DNA of 64,000 nt from Caldilineaceae bacterium (GCA_022827195.1 JAJDTL010000036.1:38829-102828); one strand, 5' to 3'. Positions 37,045 to 47,045 are shown, counted from the stretch's first letter. Made by a program: numbers and translations. Notes: generated by a model not told the origin, from the sequence alone.

Positions 37045-38274
37045 TCAGCCGTCATACTCGCCGAATACGGCCACGACGTTCTGGCCGCCGAAACCGAAGG
37101 CGTTGACGATCGCGAGGCGGACGGGATAGGAGAGGGACTCGTTGCCGACGACATCGACGCCAAGCGCCGGGTCTTCCGTATAGTTGATCGTAGGCGGAAT
37201 CGTATTCTCGCGAATCGCCATGACCGCGGCCAGCGCGGATTCGGCCCCTGCGGCCCCCAGCGCGTGGCCGACCATGCACTTAATGCTGGTCGTCTTCGGC
37301 GTCGGCTGACCGAAGACTTGCCGTATGGCAAGGGCCTCGACTTCGTCGTTCAGTTCGGTACCGGTGCCGTGGGCCAGGATGACGTCGACATCCTCGGCGG
37401 CGACATCGGAATAGCGCAAGGCCTTTCTGATTGCGCGGCTGGCGCCGTCTGCACTGGGGTCCGGCGCTGTCAGATGATAGGCGTCGCCGGTCAACGCGCC
37501 GCCGAGGACTTCAGCGTAGATCTCGGCGCCGCGCGCCTTGGCGTGCTCCTCGGTCTCCATGATCATTGTGACCGCCCCTTCACCGCTGACAAAACCGTTG
37601 CGGTCGATGGAAAATGGGCGACAGGCCTTCTCCGGAATGTGCGTGTCTTTCGAAAGAGGCCCCATGTTGCCGAAGGCGGCAAAAGTCAACATTGATATGG
37701 CCGACTCGGTGCCGCCGGCGATCATGACTTCGGCTTCGCCCCGCTGCAGAAAGTGATAGGCCTCCAGAATCGAGTAGTGGCCGCTGGCGCACGCCGCGGC
37801 GCTGGTCATCACCGGCCCGCGTGCGCCGACTGCCATCGAGACGACACAGCTGGCCGCGTTGGCCATGGCGCTGGGAACTACGAAAGGCCCGACCGTCTTC
37901 CACGACTTCTCTACCAGTTTTTCGGTGGCGAATTCGATCTCTATGATCCCGCCGCCGCCGGTCGCCATCATGACGCCGACCTCGTCCCGGTTCTCCTCGT
38001 TGATCTCCAACCCGGCGTCCGAAAGGGCCTGCACAGTAGAAGCTACGGCAAACTGCGTCGCACGGGCTGTGCGGCGTATGACCTTGCGGTCCATGTACTG
38101 CCGGGCATCAAACTCCTTCACCTCGCAGGCGATGTTGTACGGCATTTCGCCGGCGTCAAACAGAGTGAGTGGACCGGCGCCGGACTTGCCGATGAGGAGG
38201 TTTTGCCAGAAAGTGCAGGGGTCATTGCCAATGGGTGTGATCGCGCCCATGCCTGTGATCACAATCCGTTTCAT
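37045..38274 (-). CDS. fabF: 3-oxoacyl-[acyl-carrier-protein] synthase II
   Basis: This 409-residue condensing enzyme elongates acyl-ACP chains in fatty-acid synthesis. The catalytic triad is Cys162 (SAAACASGHYS), His302 (LAHGTGTELND) and His337 (MVGHALGAAG). The usual GGFGG-like C-terminal loop is present (FGFGGQN). AGGAAGGATGGT precedes the ATG. It is preceded by a good promoter at 38428-38456 and is not next to acpP or fabG, which are often its neighbours. Confidence 0.94.
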   Translation of the reverse strand: MKRIVITGMGAITPIGNDPCTFWQNLLIGKSGAGPLTLFDAGEMPYNIACEVKEFDARQYMDRKVIRRTARATQFAVASTVQALSDAGLEINEENRDEVGVMMATGGGGIIEIEFATEKLVEKSWKTVGPFVVPSAMANAASCVVSMAVGARGPVMTSAAACASGHYSILEAYHFLQRGEAEVMIAGGTESAISMLTFAAFGNMGPLSKDTHIPEKACRPFSIDRNGFVSGEGAVTMIMETEEHAKARGAEIYAEVLGGALTGDAYHLTAPDPSADGASRAIRKALRYSDVAAEDVDVILAHGTGTELNDEVEALAIRQVFGQPTPKTTSIKCMVGHALGAAGAESALAAVMAIRENTIPPTINYTEDPALGVDVVGNESLSYPVRLAIVNAFGFGGQNVVAVFGEYDG

Positions 38275-38596
38275 ACCATCCTTCCTTCTTCATCCAAATC
38301 GCATCTGTGTTGTGCAAGTACAGATTCCAGGCAGCGGCACGAATCGGGGACGCAAAATGCAGTCGGTGCAAACGCCTTGAGCGGCGTTCGGACTTCCTGC
38401 GATCATCTTTCGGTAAGAATTCCGAAAATTATAGAGGAGAGCTTTCACGACGTCAAGAACTGTGGCCGATTTTTGGAAGAGTCTGTGGTTCGCGGGCGGC
38501 AAGCCGGTGAGAATTGCATCAGTTCTAAAGCGGGGTAATGGCCCTTGGCGCGTGCTGAGCAGCGTTCTGCTTTCGTAGCCAGGTTTTCGGCGGGCG
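38275..38596. other. Intergenic region with fabF promoter
   Basis: This 322-base region lies between fabF and pyrB, both on the minus strand. It holds the fabF promoter and about 145 nt of fabF leader. No stable leader structure or pyr attenuator is evident. Confidence 0.5.
38428..38456 (-). promoter_or_regulatory. Promoter of fabF
   Basis: On the minus strand TTGACG (38456-38451) and TATAAT (38433-38428) are separated by 17 nt, implying a 5' leader of about 145 nt. Confidence 0.8.
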
Positions 38597-39538
38597 TTAC
38601 GCTTTGCCCAGAAGCGCAGCGAGCAGCGCCATCCGAATATACATTCCGTTGCGCATCTGGCGAAAGTAGGCGGCGCGTGGATCGTCATCCATGGCATAGC
38701 TGATCTCACCCACCCGCGGCAGCGGATGCATGACGATCATCTTTCTTCTGGCCCGCGCCATCAACTCGTCGTCGACAATGAAGAAATCTTTGACCCTGTC
38801 ATATTCGGCCAGGTCGGTGAACCGCTCTCTTTGCACACGCGTCATGTAGAGCACATCGGCCTCGCCGATGACAGAGTGCAAGTCCTGCACCTGGCGGCAT
38901 GAATGGCCGGAAGCCTCGACCGCCTCGATCAGTTCGGCTGGCAGCCGCAGAATCTCGGGGCTGACAAAGACGAAGGAGACGTCGTAGTTGAGCAGCAGTT
39001 TGGTCAGACTGTGGACGGTGCGGCCGAAGCGCAGGTCGCCGACCATAACGATTGTCAGGCCGTCGATCTGCTGCAGCTCCTCCTGCACAGTGAAGAGATC
39101 GAGAAGGGCCTGCGTCGGATGCTCGCCGATGCCGTCCCCGGCGTTGATAACCGGCTTGTCGGCGTAGTAGGCGGCCGTGGCCGCGGCGCCCACCTCGGGA
39201 TGGCGGATGACAATCACGTCGGCGTAGCATTCAAGTGTGCGGACCGTGTCGGGCAGGCTCTCTCCCTTGCTGACCGAGCTGTATTGGACGTTGTTGATTG
39301 GGATGACCTGGCCGCCGAGACGTTGCATGGCTGCCGTAAAGCTGGAACTGGTCCGCGTTGAAGGCTCATAAAACAGGTTGGCCAAAATCTTACCCTGCAG
39401 CAGCTCCGCGCCTCCGAACCGCTCGACCAATACCCGCATTTCGTGCGCGACCCCGAAAATCGCATTCAAAGAAGCGCGATCAAACTGATCGACGCTGAGA
39501 ATGTCCTGTCCTGCGAAACTCTCTATCGTATCTGCCAT
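38597..39538 (-). CDS. pyrB: Aspartate carbamoyltransferase catalytic subunit
   Basis: This 313-residue ATCase joins carbamoyl phosphate and aspartate in pyrimidine synthesis. The carbamoyl-phosphate loop [25 protein letters not shown] and the aspartate-side [10 protein letters not shown] are intact. No pyrI regulatory subunit is nearby. It lies 24 nt downstream of pyrC on the same strand, with GGGGGAAGG before its ATG, so the two form an operon. Confidence 0.96.
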   Translation of the reverse strand: MADTIESFAGQDILSVDQFDRASLNAIFGVAHEMRVLVERFGGAELLQGKILANLFYEPSTRTSSSFTAAMQRLGGQVIPINNVQYSSVSKGESLPDTVRTLECYADVIVIRHPEVGAAATAAYYADKPVINAGDGIGEHPTQALLDLFTVQEELQQIDGLTIVMVGDLRFGRTVHSLTKLLLNYDVSFVFVSPEILRLPAELIEAVEASGHSCRQVQDLHSVIGEADVLYMTRVQRERFTDLAEYDRVKDFFIVDDELMARARRKMIVMHPLPRVGEISYAMDDDPRAAYFRQMRNGMYIRMALLAALLGKA

Positions 39539-39562
39539 GTGAAACCTTCCCCCGGCCTCCCG

Positions 39563-40723
39563 TTACTGTTCGCTCTCTTGAAAGAGGACGCGCCCACTGC
39601 CCGGAGCGGCCAGCACCTGTTCGCCGTCAAAGACGGTCTGGCCACGCAAGACGACCTTTTCCACGCGGCCCTTTACATGCCGCCCGGCAAATGGTGTCCA
39701 ACCACAGCGGGCCCGCGTCAGCTCGTCGCTCAAAACATGGACTGTATCAACATCCACCTCGACCCATGTCTGCGGCTGCTCGGGCAATGCATAGATGCGG
39801 CGTGGATTCTCGACGCAACGCAGCAGCAGATCGTCCAGTTCAAGCCGGCCCGCGTCCACGGCTGTCAACAGCAGGGGCAGCATCGTTTCAACGCCGGGTA
39901 CGCCCGGCAGCGGGGGCCGGTCGGATGAGGCCGGCAGGTCCTCTGCCATGCCCTTTTCCGGAAGTGTGTGGGGCGCATGATCGGTGGCGAAAATGTCGAT
40001 CGCGTCCAGATTCTCCCACAGAGCCTCGACGTCGTCGGGCGCCGCCAGCCGCGGCCGCATATCAAAGCGGTTCCCACCGCGATTGAACGACTCTTCACTG
40101 AGGAAGAGGTGATGGGGCGTCGCCTCACAGGTGACGGGCAGACCCTTTTCCTTAGCCGCGCGGATCAGCTCGATCTCACTGCGGCGGCTGACATGGACGA
40201 CGTGGAGCGGTACATCGTAGAGTTGACAGAGGCTGAGACAGACGGGAACCATGAGCTCCTCGGCATGGACGGCGATCGGACCAAGCGTTGTGGCGGTAGT
40301 CGGGGCAGCAGTTGCAGCCGGTCTCCAGCCGTCCAGCTCGGCCGCGCGCGCCGCCCACGTCCGAAAGAGGCGGTGGATCAGGCCCAGCTCCTCGATACGA
40401 AGGCTGCCAAAGGTCTCATTGACGTAGATCTTGAGGCCGCACGACCGCGTCGCGGCAGGCAGATATGCGTCAATATCGGCAACGGTCGCGCCGACAAACA
40501 ACCCCACATCACACACGGCCTTCGCCCGGGCCAGGTCGACCTTCTCCTGCAGCCGCCGCGGGGTCGAGGTGGGCGGCTCGGTGTTGGGCATGTCCAGCAC
40601 GGTTGTGACACCGCCGGCCAGTGCCGCGCACGTGCCTGAGTGGAAATCCTCTTTGTGGGTATAGCCCGGCTCGCGCAGGTGGACATGCGCATCAATCAGA
40701 CCGGGCAGCCGTATGGTCGCCAT
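39563..40723 (-). CDS. pyrC: Dihydroorotase
   Basis: This 386-residue amidohydrolase makes dihydroorotate from carbamoyl aspartate. The first metal motif [10 protein letters not shown] is present. The lysine in [11 protein letters not shown], the histidines in VVHVSRR and EATPHHLF, and the Asp in FATDHAPHT complete the binuclear site of CAD-type enzymes. The ATG at 40723 has AGGAG 5 nt upstream; a longer frame to 40747 lacks support. It is followed by pyrB after 24 nt. Confidence 0.95.
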   Translation of the reverse strand: MATIRLPGLIDAHVHLREPGYTHKEDFHSGTCAALAGGVTTVLDMPNTEPPTSTPRRLQEKVDLARAKAVCDVGLFVGATVADIDAYLPAATRSCGLKIYVNETFGSLRIEELGLIHRLFRTWAARAAELDGWRPAATAAPTTATTLGPIAVHAEELMVPVCLSLCQLYDVPLHVVHVSRRSEIELIRAAKEKGLPVTCEATPHHLFLSEESFNRGGNRFDMRPRLAAPDDVEALWENLDAIDIFATDHAPHTLPEKGMAEDLPASSDRPPLPGVPGVETMLPLLLTAVDAGRLELDDLLLRCVENPRRIYALPEQPQTWVEVDVDTVHVLSDELTRARCGWTPFAGRHVKGRVEKVVLRGQTVFDGEQVLAAPGSGRVLFQESEQ

Positions 40724-40832
40724 TTTCTCCTGCCTGTTACAGAACAAACTGCCCCATTCTACTTGAATGTTGCGCCTGCGGCAACAGACAGCTGCAATCC
40801 AGATGGGTTTACGTCCACGAGAGCGGTCTCAC

Positions 40833-40861
40833 TTGACCGGGGTATACGCTGCTGCTATCCT
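40833..40861 (+). promoter_or_regulatory. Candidate promoter of hemCDB
   Basis: TTGACC (40833-40838) and TATCCT (40856-40861) are 17 nt apart, about 58 nt before the hemC start. Confidence 0.6.
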
Positions 40862-40919
40862 AACCGAATCTCTGAAATGAAGCCTTCCCGTCAGGTCGCG
40901 GCCGGGAGGATCTCCCGTC

Positions 40920-42011
40920 GTGGGCTTTATGATCGATGACGCAGCTAGCGGTTCAGCCAGGCTTGAAATGTCCATGCCTCTTCACATTCGTCTCGGCAGC
41001 CGCGGTTCGGCCCTGGCGCTCTGGCAGACCGAGCACGTGGCGGCCTGCTTGCGCGCCAGCTATCCAGATCTGACAGTCGAAACGGTTGTGTTCAGGACCA
41101 GGGGTGACCGCTTCCAGGACAGACCGTTGCCCAGCATCGGGGGCAAAGGACTGTTCACACTGGAATTGGAGGAGAGTCTGCGCGCAGGCGGAATCGACGG
41201 CGCAGTCCACAGCCTGAAGGACCTGCCCGTTGCCGATCCACCGGGGCTGGCTCTGGGCGCGGTCCCCGTCAGAGGCGATGTGACCGATGCCCTCGTCGTG
41301 CGCGACCAGCCTGAAGAGATCGCGAAACCAGGCGAGTCAGACTGCTCGGGCGCGCCGGTAGCACGCCGGAATCTCGCCGTCCTGCCGCAGGGCGCCGCAG
41401 TCGGCACGGGCAGCCGCCGCAGGGCCGCCCAACTCATGGCGAAACGCCCGGACCTGCGCATCGTGGGCATTCGAGGCAACGTGGACACCCGCGTTCGCAA
41501 GGCACTCGACCCGGCCGGCCCCTATGATGCCGTGGCGCTGGCGACCGCCGGCCTCCAAAGGCTGGGGCTGGACACACTAATCTCCATGACGCTGCCATAT
41601 GAAGTCATGCTGCCGGCGCCTGGGCAAGGCGCCCTTGCAGTGCAGTGCCGGCGGGATGCCAAATGGATGGCACTGTTCGGCGCCATTGACGATCTCTCTA
41701 CGAGGGCGGCTGTTACGGCTGAACGCGCATTCCTGGCCGGGCTCGGCGGAGGCTGTCGCGCGCCTGTTGCCGCGCTCGGTGAGGGGACCGGGACCGGGGG
41801 CGCGACCGCAGGAGAGACGCGAGAGAATCTGCTGTTGCGGGGACGCGTCAGCACATTGGACGGCACACGCCAGATCGATGCGCAGCTGACCGGAACTTCC
41901 GGCGACGCCGAACTGTTGGGACGCCGCCTGGCACAGCTGGTCCTGGACGAGGGCGCGCAGGAGATCATCGATCAAGCGGCCGAGTTGACGGAGCCTAACC
42001 GGCAGCCGTAA
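40920..42011 (+). CDS. hemC: Hydroxymethylbilane synthase (porphobilinogen deaminase)
   Basis: This 363-residue enzyme polymerises four porphobilinogens. The dipyrromethane cofactor cysteine is in GLGGGCRAPVA, and the IGGKGLFTLELE, HSLKDLPV and GTGSRRRAAQ motifs are clear. It starts with GTG at 40920, 9 nt after GGGAGGA. An ATG at 40971 (MPLHIRLGSRGS) would also give a full domain. It is the first gene of a heme cluster hemC-hemD-hemB, with 45-70 nt gaps. Confidence 0.95.
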   Translation: MGFMIDDAASGSARLEMSMPLHIRLGSRGSALALWQTEHVAACLRASYPDLTVETVVFRTRGDRFQDRPLPSIGGKGLFTLELEESLRAGGIDGAVHSLKDLPVADPPGLALGAVPVRGDVTDALVVRDQPEEIAKPGESDCSGAPVARRNLAVLPQGAAVGTGSRRRAAQLMAKRPDLRIVGIRGNVDTRVRKALDPAGPYDAVALATAGLQRLGLDTLISMTLPYEVMLPAPGQGALAVQCRRDAKWMALFGAIDDLSTRAAVTAERAFLAGLGGGCRAPVAALGEGTGTGGATAGETRENLLLRGRVSTLDGTRQIDAQLTGTSGDAELLGRRLAQLVLDEGAQEIIDQAAELTEPNRQP

Positions 42012-42056
42012 TCGAAGGCCACCGACCGCGAACGGACGGAGAATATTCCTGGAGAG

Positions 42057-42857
42057 ATGGGCGCGCAACCGCTTGATGGACTTCGCATCGTCAATACGCG
42101 AGCCGCGCGCCAGGCGCTTTGCCTGACCCGGCTGCTGGAGATGGAGGGCGCAGAGGTCCTGCACTATCCGGCGGTCGAAGTCGTGCCCTGCGCGGAGAGC
42201 GGGCCGCTTGACGCGGCGCTCAGGACCTTGGCGGACGGGCAGTTTGACTGGCTGGTTGTGACGAGCGCAAACGCCGTCTCTGCCCTGGCGGAACGGATGC
42301 GGGCCTTGGGCATGTGCCGGAATGACGCGGCCTGGTCTGACACAAAGGTTGCCGCGGTCGGCCCGGCCACAGCCGCCGCGCTCCGCGAGGAGTTGGACCG
42401 CGTCGCCGACCTCGTGCCGGATGAATATGTGGCCGAGTCCCTCGCCGAAGGCCTGCGCATCGTCAGAGGGGACCGGGTCTTTCTGCCCCAGTCGTCGATT
42501 GCGCGGCCGGCGCTGGCGAAGGCGCTGCAAGCAGCCGGGGCCGAGGTGACCCAGGTGGCAGCCTACCATACAGCGGTGGGCCGGGGAGGCGAGGAACTGA
42601 CCGCGCATCTTCGCCGTGGAGAGGTGGATGCAGTCCTTTTCACGAGTGCGTCCACGGTCGACAACTTTGTCGACCGTTTGCAGGGTGAGGCAGGCGGTTC
42701 GCCATCGCTGCGCGGCGCGGCGGTGGCCTGCATCGGACCGCTGACGGCCGAGGCCGCGCGGAGACACGCGCTCCCGGTCCAAGTCGTTGCAAAGACCCGC
42801 ACTGTCGAAGGGCTGGTCGACGGCTTGAAGGCCTACTTTGCCTGCCGCACGGGATGA
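42057..42857 (+). CDS. hemD: Uroporphyrinogen-III synthase
   Basis: This 266-residue HemD-type protein closes hydroxymethylbilane with inversion of ring D. Family features are RIVNTRAARQA at the N-terminus, the WLVVTSANAVSAL segment in the first domain and VLFTSASTVDNF in the second, and the CIGPLTAEAARRHAL closing motif. The sequence family is poorly conserved, but position between hemC and hemB makes the call strong. GGAGAG directly precedes the ATG. Confidence 0.9.
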   Translation: MGAQPLDGLRIVNTRAARQALCLTRLLEMEGAEVLHYPAVEVVPCAESGPLDAALRTLADGQFDWLVVTSANAVSALAERMRALGMCRNDAAWSDTKVAAVGPATAAALREELDRVADLVPDEYVAESLAEGLRIVRGDRVFLPQSSIARPALAKALQAAGAEVTQVAAYHTAVGRGGEELTAHLRRGEVDAVLFTSASTVDNFVDRLQGEAGGSPSLRGAAVACIGPLTAEAARRHALPVQVVAKTRTVEGLVDGLKAYFACRTG

Positions 42858-42926
42858 AAGACAGGCGATGCCGCGCCTCCGCTGGGGCCATGGCGCGCCG
42901 GACCATTGCGAAAGGGTCAAACAGCG

Positions 42927-43991
42927 ATGAATCTAATTCAGCCAATGCCTGCCACTGTCTACACACAGCCGGCCGAGACGGATTCGGTGCGGCGCCCGCG
43001 GCGACTTCGTATCAGCCCCGCCCTGCGGCGCATGGTGCGAGAGACGACCCTTTCATCGGCCGATTTTATCTACCCGCTCTTCGTCCGCCACGGCAGGGGA
43101 GAGCGGCGCCCGATCGCCTCGATGCCGGGCCAGTTCCAGCTCTCGGTCGACCAACTGGCCGCGGAAGCCGACCAGGTCCTGGAGCTGGGCATCCCGGCCG
43201 TGATCCTGTTCGGCATTCCGGCGGAAAAAGATTGGTGCGGCAGCGACAACTTCAGCCCGCACGGCGTCGTCCCTGAAGCGATCCGCGTTCTCAAGGCGGC
43301 CGCGCCTGAACTGACCGTAATCTCCGACATGTGCTTCTGCGAATATACCGACCACGGCCACTGCGGACTGATCAACACGCACGGCGCGGACGACTACAGC
43401 GCCGGGCTCCCCGAGGGCTACCTGCTCAACGACCCGTCGCTCGAACTGCTGGGCCGGGCCTCCGTTGTCCACGCCGAGGCAGGCGCCGACGTGATCGCGC
43501 CCTCGGCGATGCTGGACCACATGGTGGCTGCCGTCCGCCGCGCGTTGGACGAGGCCAGCCTCCAGCATGTGGCGATTCTGAGCTACGCCGCCAAATACGC
43601 CAGCAGCTTCTACGGCCCCTTCCGCGACGCAGCCGAAAGCCCGCCCTCCTTCGGCGACCGCAGCCAGTACCAGATGGACCCGGCCAACCGACGCGAGGCG
43701 CTCAAGGAGGTCGCGCTCGACGTGGACGAAGGCGCCGATATGATCATGGTCAAGCCGGCCCTGCCCTATCTGGACGTGCTCGCCGCCGTGCGGCAGCAGT
43801 TCAACCTGCCCACTGCTGCTTACCATGTCAGCGGAGAGTACGCCATGCTCCACGCGGCTGCGGCCAATGGCTGGCTCGATCTGCGCAAGTGCGCGCTCGA
43901 AAGCCTGACCAGCATCAAGCGCGCCGGCGCCGACATGATCCTGACCTATTTCGCCAAGGACGCGGCCCGCTGGCTGGACGGTGGTCAATAG
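42927..43991 (+). CDS. hemB: Delta-aminolevulinic acid dehydratase (porphobilinogen synthase)
   Basis: This 354-residue enzyme condenses two 5-aminolevulinates. The Schiff-base lysines are in SYAAKYASSFYG and IMVKPALPYLD. The metal-binding region MCFCEYTDHGHCG has three cysteines, as in zinc-dependent enzymes. The ATG at 42927 has AAAGGG 9 nt upstream; a TTG at 42906 is less likely. It ends the heme cluster, 125 nt before tRNA-Ser. Confidence 0.96.
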   Translation: MNLIQPMPATVYTQPAETDSVRRPRRLRISPALRRMVRETTLSSADFIYPLFVRHGRGERRPIASMPGQFQLSVDQLAAEADQVLELGIPAVILFGIPAEKDWCGSDNFSPHGVVPEAIRVLKAAAPELTVISDMCFCEYTDHGHCGLINTHGADDYSAGLPEGYLLNDPSLELLGRASVVHAEAGADVIAPSAMLDHMVAAVRRALDEASLQHVAILSYAAKYASSFYGPFRDAAESPPSFGDRSQYQMDPANRREALKEVALDVDEGADMIMVKPALPYLDVLAAVRQQFNLPTAAYHVSGEYAMLHAAAANGWLDLRKCALESLTSIKRAGADMILTYFAKDAARWLDGGQ

Positions 43992-44029
43992 CCGGTGGCC
44001 AGTTGTTGACCGGGAGATGCCTGCAGGAT

Positions 44030-44058
44030 TTGCCGATACCGACCCCTTTGGCTATACT
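44030..44058 (+). promoter_or_regulatory. Promoter of tRNA-Ser
   Basis: TTGCCG (44030-44035) and TATACT (44053-44058) with a 17-nt spacer lie about 50 nt before the tRNA; the SRP RNA could share the transcript. Confidence 0.7.
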
Positions 44059-44114
44059 GATTCGGCTTTTGGGTAGAGTTGCCTACATCTAGTCAACTGG
44101 CCGCTCTTCCAGTT

Positions 44115-44204
<90 letters not shown>

Positions 44205-44214
44205 TCGCGTGTTT

Positions 44215-44343
44215 GCATCGCTTCGTCAGTTGCCGGGTCCTGTGCGGCAGGACACCGTGAACCCCGTCAGGGCCGGAAGGCAGCAGCGGTAAGCGATTCG
44301 TCCTGGGTGCCACGGGGGTGCCTGGTGGCTGGCGAAGCGGTGC
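44215..44343 (+). ncRNA. ffs: Signal recognition particle RNA (4.5S/small SRP RNA)
   Basis: The universally conserved domain IV core is present: the GNAR-type tetraloop and asymmetric loops around GTCAGGGCCGGAAGGCAGCA, then GCGGTAAGC. The ends (GCATCGCTTCGTCAG and CTGGCGAAGCGGTGC) pair into a long hairpin, giving about 129 nt. It guides Ffh to signal sequences. The exact ends are estimates. It begins 12 nt after tRNA-Ser. Confidence 0.92.
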
Positions 44344-44463
44344 GAACACGCGACTCCCATCCTCCGTTCTCTAGCTTTCCAACCCTGTCAAAAAACGACG
44401 CAACTGCCGCACAGTCGGACCTGGCGGCGGTGTAGTGGCCGGCGCGTACGAATCTGAAGTCTC

Positions 44464-45717
44464 TTGCCTAAGCACAGTCCCACAGATATCTTTGTTATCA
44501 TCAGCGGCGGACGTGCGTTCTTCAACGCGCTGGTCTTCACAATTAACCTGGTCTACCAGGTCGAGACTGTCGGACTGAACCCGCTGCAGCTCGTACTGGT
44601 CGGCACCGTACTGGAGGTTACGGCCGTACTCTTCGAGGTGCCGACCGGCACAGTCGCCGACCTCTACTCGCGCCGGCTATCAGTAATCGTAGGCATGGCG
44701 CTTATCGGCTGCGGCTTCCTGCTGGAGGGCTCGATTCCCCGCTTCTGGGCGGTACTGAGCGCCCAGGTCCTGTGGGGGACCGGCTATACCTTTATCAGCG
44801 GCGCCCTGCAGGCCTGGCTGGCCGACGAAATTGGCGCGGATGCTGCCGGGCCGGTCTTCCTGCGCTCGTCGCAGGTGGGGCTGGCCGCCGGTCTGGTCGG
44901 CACCGGCCTGAGCGCCTGGCTTGCGCGCGGCTGGCTGCAGCTGCCAATCCTCGCCGGCGGCGCGTTCTACATCGTGCTCGCCGCCTATTTGGCCCTGACG
45001 ATGCCGGAGCGGGGTTTCCGCCCCGCGTCTGCGGCAGAACGCGATACGTGGAAAAGGATGGTCGCCACCGCCGGCGCAGGTCTGCACGCGGTCAGGAGTC
45101 ACCCTGCACTTCGGATCCTCGTTGGGCTCAGTTTGGTAACCGGTCTCTACAGCGAGGGTTACGAACGCCTGTGGACACCACATCTGCTACAGAATTTCAG
45201 CTTTCCCCTATTCTTTGGCCAGGTCGATCACGTCATCTGGTTTGGCGTCATCGGGGTGGGTGCGACCACGGCCGGAATCGCGGCTACCGAGCTGGCTCGC
45301 CGCGGGAAGGCGGCCGAAGTACACGCGCGCCTGGTCGCCTGGCTGACGCTGCTCTATGCCCTGCTGCCGGCGAGTCTTCTGCTCCTGGCCTGGACGCGTG
45401 CCTTCTGGTTCGCACTGCTTGCGCTCTGGTTGATCAACCTCTGCCGCAGCACACTCGGCCCCCTGGAGAACGCTTGGATCGTCCGCATCACACCGAGTGC
45501 GCAACGTGCAACGGTCATCTCCTTGTGGGGGCAGGCGAACTCCACCGGCCAGGTCGTGGGCGGCCCATTTGTCGGCTGGATCGGAACGATTACCCGCATT
45601 CCCGTCGCGCTGACGGTCTCGATGATGATGATGCTGCCGGCGCAGTGGCTGCTCTTCGCGGCACGGAGAGGAGAAGCGCCCCATGCCAGGGCAGTCCAAT
45701 CTGAAGAGAAACTCTGA
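44464..45717 (+). CDS. Major facilitator superfamily transporter
   Basis: This 417-residue protein has 12 predicted membrane helices. The cytoplasmic loop 2-3 motif GTVADLYSRRLSVIVGM matches the MFS signature (GxxxDxxxRR). The first helices contain FEVPTGTVAD, typical of the tetracycline/multidrug-type efflux branch. It starts with TTG at 44464, because an in-frame stop lies just upstream and no other early start exists; the Shine-Dalgarno is poor. The substrate is unknown. It lies between the SRP RNA and tmRNA genes. Confidence 0.85.
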   Translation: MPKHSPTDIFVIISGGRAFFNALVFTINLVYQVETVGLNPLQLVLVGTVLEVTAVLFEVPTGTVADLYSRRLSVIVGMALIGCGFLLEGSIPRFWAVLSAQVLWGTGYTFISGALQAWLADEIGADAAGPVFLRSSQVGLAAGLVGTGLSAWLARGWLQLPILAGGAFYIVLAAYLALTMPERGFRPASAAERDTWKRMVATAGAGLHAVRSHPALRILVGLSLVTGLYSEGYERLWTPHLLQNFSFPLFFGQVDHVIWFGVIGVGATTAGIAATELARRGKAAEVHARLVAWLTLLYALLPASLLLLAWTRAFWFALLALWLINLCRSTLGPLENAWIVRITPSAQRATVISLWGQANSTGQVVGGPFVGWIGTITRIPVALTVSMMMMLPAQWLLFAARRGEAPHARAVQSEEKL

Positions 45718-45738
45718 TAAAACGCTAACGCGTCCGGA

Positions 45739-45767
45739 TTGACTGTCGCGCCGATTAGGGCTATAAT
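45739..45767 (+). promoter_or_regulatory. Promoter of tmRNA
   Basis: TTGACT (45739-45744) and a perfect TATAAT (45762-45767) with a 17-nt spacer place the start close to the mature 5' end at 45780. Confidence 0.85.
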
Positions 45768-45779
45768 GGGGTGCGCTAA

Positions 45780-46189
45780 GGGGATGAACGGCTTCGACGG
45801 GGCATTGTCAGGCCTGAGACTGCAAGCCGTAGAGCGTCGACTACGTTAAAAAGGCGCAAAACATACAAATGCCAAGAACACAGGCATGGCTTTTAACTTT
45901 GGCTTCACCCCGGCCGCTTCCGCGGCTGTGGCTGCCTAAGTAAGCCACCGGCCCTTTACGAAGGGCCACGGCCCGTCCCGGTGGGGCCAGCAGGCCGGGC
46001 GGTCGCCGTCATACACTGTGAGCTGCAGCAGCGGTACGCCGATAGCGTTGCCTAAGTGAATCGGCTAACCGGAGAAGCGTCTCGCGTCGATCCGAGGCCC
46101 GCCGGTGAATCTCTTGAAGGTCGACTATGCTTGTAGACGTTTCAGGGCGAATGTTGCGGACGCGGGTTCGATTCCCGCCATCTCCACCA
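45780..46189 (+). ncRNA. ssrA: tmRNA
   Basis: The tRNA-like ends match: the 5' end GGGGATGAACGGCTTCGACGG pairs with the 3' CATCTCCACCA, with a GGTTCGATTCCC T arm. The tag frame starts at GCC 45871 and stops at TAA 45937-45939, giving a 22-residue tag that begins AKNTGMAF and ends ASAAVAA, a typical hydrophobic degradation signal. It rescues stalled ribosomes together with SmpB. CCA is encoded. At about 410 nt it is slightly long, and the pseudoknot region follows the tag. Confidence 0.96.
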
Positions 46190-46228
46190 GTGTAGCGGTG
46201 ACCCTTCCAGGATTCATCGCCAGAAAAG

Positions 46229-46267
46229 AGGCGGTCCGGCTGAAATTCCGGACCGCCTTTTGGTTTC
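46229..46267 (+). terminator. Rho-independent terminator of tmRNA
   Basis: An 11-bp perfect stem (46229-46239 with 46248-46258, AGGCGGTCCGG) has an 8-nt loop and is followed by TTTTGGTTT, 40 nt after the tmRNA 3' end. Confidence 0.85.
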
Positions 46268-46409
46268 CCCTTCACGATTTTGCGGCAACGCCCGCGGGAT
46301 GCCGGAACGCTAATGCAGGTCTTGTTCATGACTTTTCATCTGACGTCGCTAATCATGTACGCACGACCGTTTGTCGTATTGCCCGGTCCCCGCGCTGGGA
46401 GAATCTACA

Positions 46410-46700
46410 ATGAACAGAAAGCAACTTCTGGGCCTGCTGAAGGAGCACAAACCAACCTTGGAGGAACGCTTCGGGGTGACTGAACTCTCCCTTCTCGGCT
46501 CGGTCGCACGGGAAAGTGTAAACGAAGAGAGCGATGTCTATATCCTCGTGAGGTTTGAGGGGCCCGCTAGTTCGCGGCGCTACTTCGGGGTTCAGTTCTA
46601 CATCGAAGAGTTGCTGGGGCGTCCCGTCGATCTGGTAACTTCGTAAGCCCTGCGATAGGAATTGCGCACTATTGTGGAACGGGAGGCAATCGGTGTCTGA
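46410..46700 (+). pseudogene. Decayed MNT-type nucleotidyltransferase antitoxin
   Basis: The open part (46410-46646, 78 residues) begins MNRKQLLGLLKEHKPTLEER and has the LLGSVARESVNEESDV motif of minimal nucleotidyltransferases. The second catalytic Asp of SDxD is Tyr (SDVYILV). Translation past the stop at 46644-46646 continues the family C-terminus as ALR-stop-ELRTIVEREAI, so two nonsense codons truncate it. The MNT partner of HEPN toxins normally AMPylates or neutralises the toxin. It overlaps the HEPN remnant (GTGTCTGA), the usual arrangement. Confidence 0.7.
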
Positions 46701-47045
46701 GGCCGACCTCGAAGCGCGAAACTGGGTGTTTTACATCCACAGGACACGATTTGTTTCGGCGGAAAGGTGCTTGCGTACACCGAGGGATTGGACCAGGATG
46801 CGTTCGTCGTCGAAGATCACATATGCGACGCCACCCTTCGCAATATTGAACTGATGGGAGAGGCGGGCAACCCGTATACCCGTCGAAGCTCGCGAGGCTC
46901 ACCTAGAGATTCAATTGCGCCAGATTGTCGGAGCGCGCAACCGTGTCGCGCACGCGTGACTGGGGCTGGAGGACGACATCAACCGTACCGGCATCCCTCG
47001 TATTCTGCCTGAGCTTCGCAACTCGCCAAACGCAATGGGCGAGGA
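46693..47045 (+). pseudogene. Decayed HEPN (DUF86) toxin
   Basis: Joining shifted frames recovers a HEPN protein: SEADLEARNWVFYI, then FGGKVLAYTEGLDQDAFVV, DATLRNIELMGEA, TRIPVEAREAHLEI, and IVGARNRVAHA with the Rx4-6H RNase motif, then a TGA stop followed by LGLEDDI. Two frameshifts and one nonsense codon are present. HEPN/MNT pairs are type VII toxin-antitoxin systems. The active motif itself is still readable, so decay is probably recent. Confidence 0.7.
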
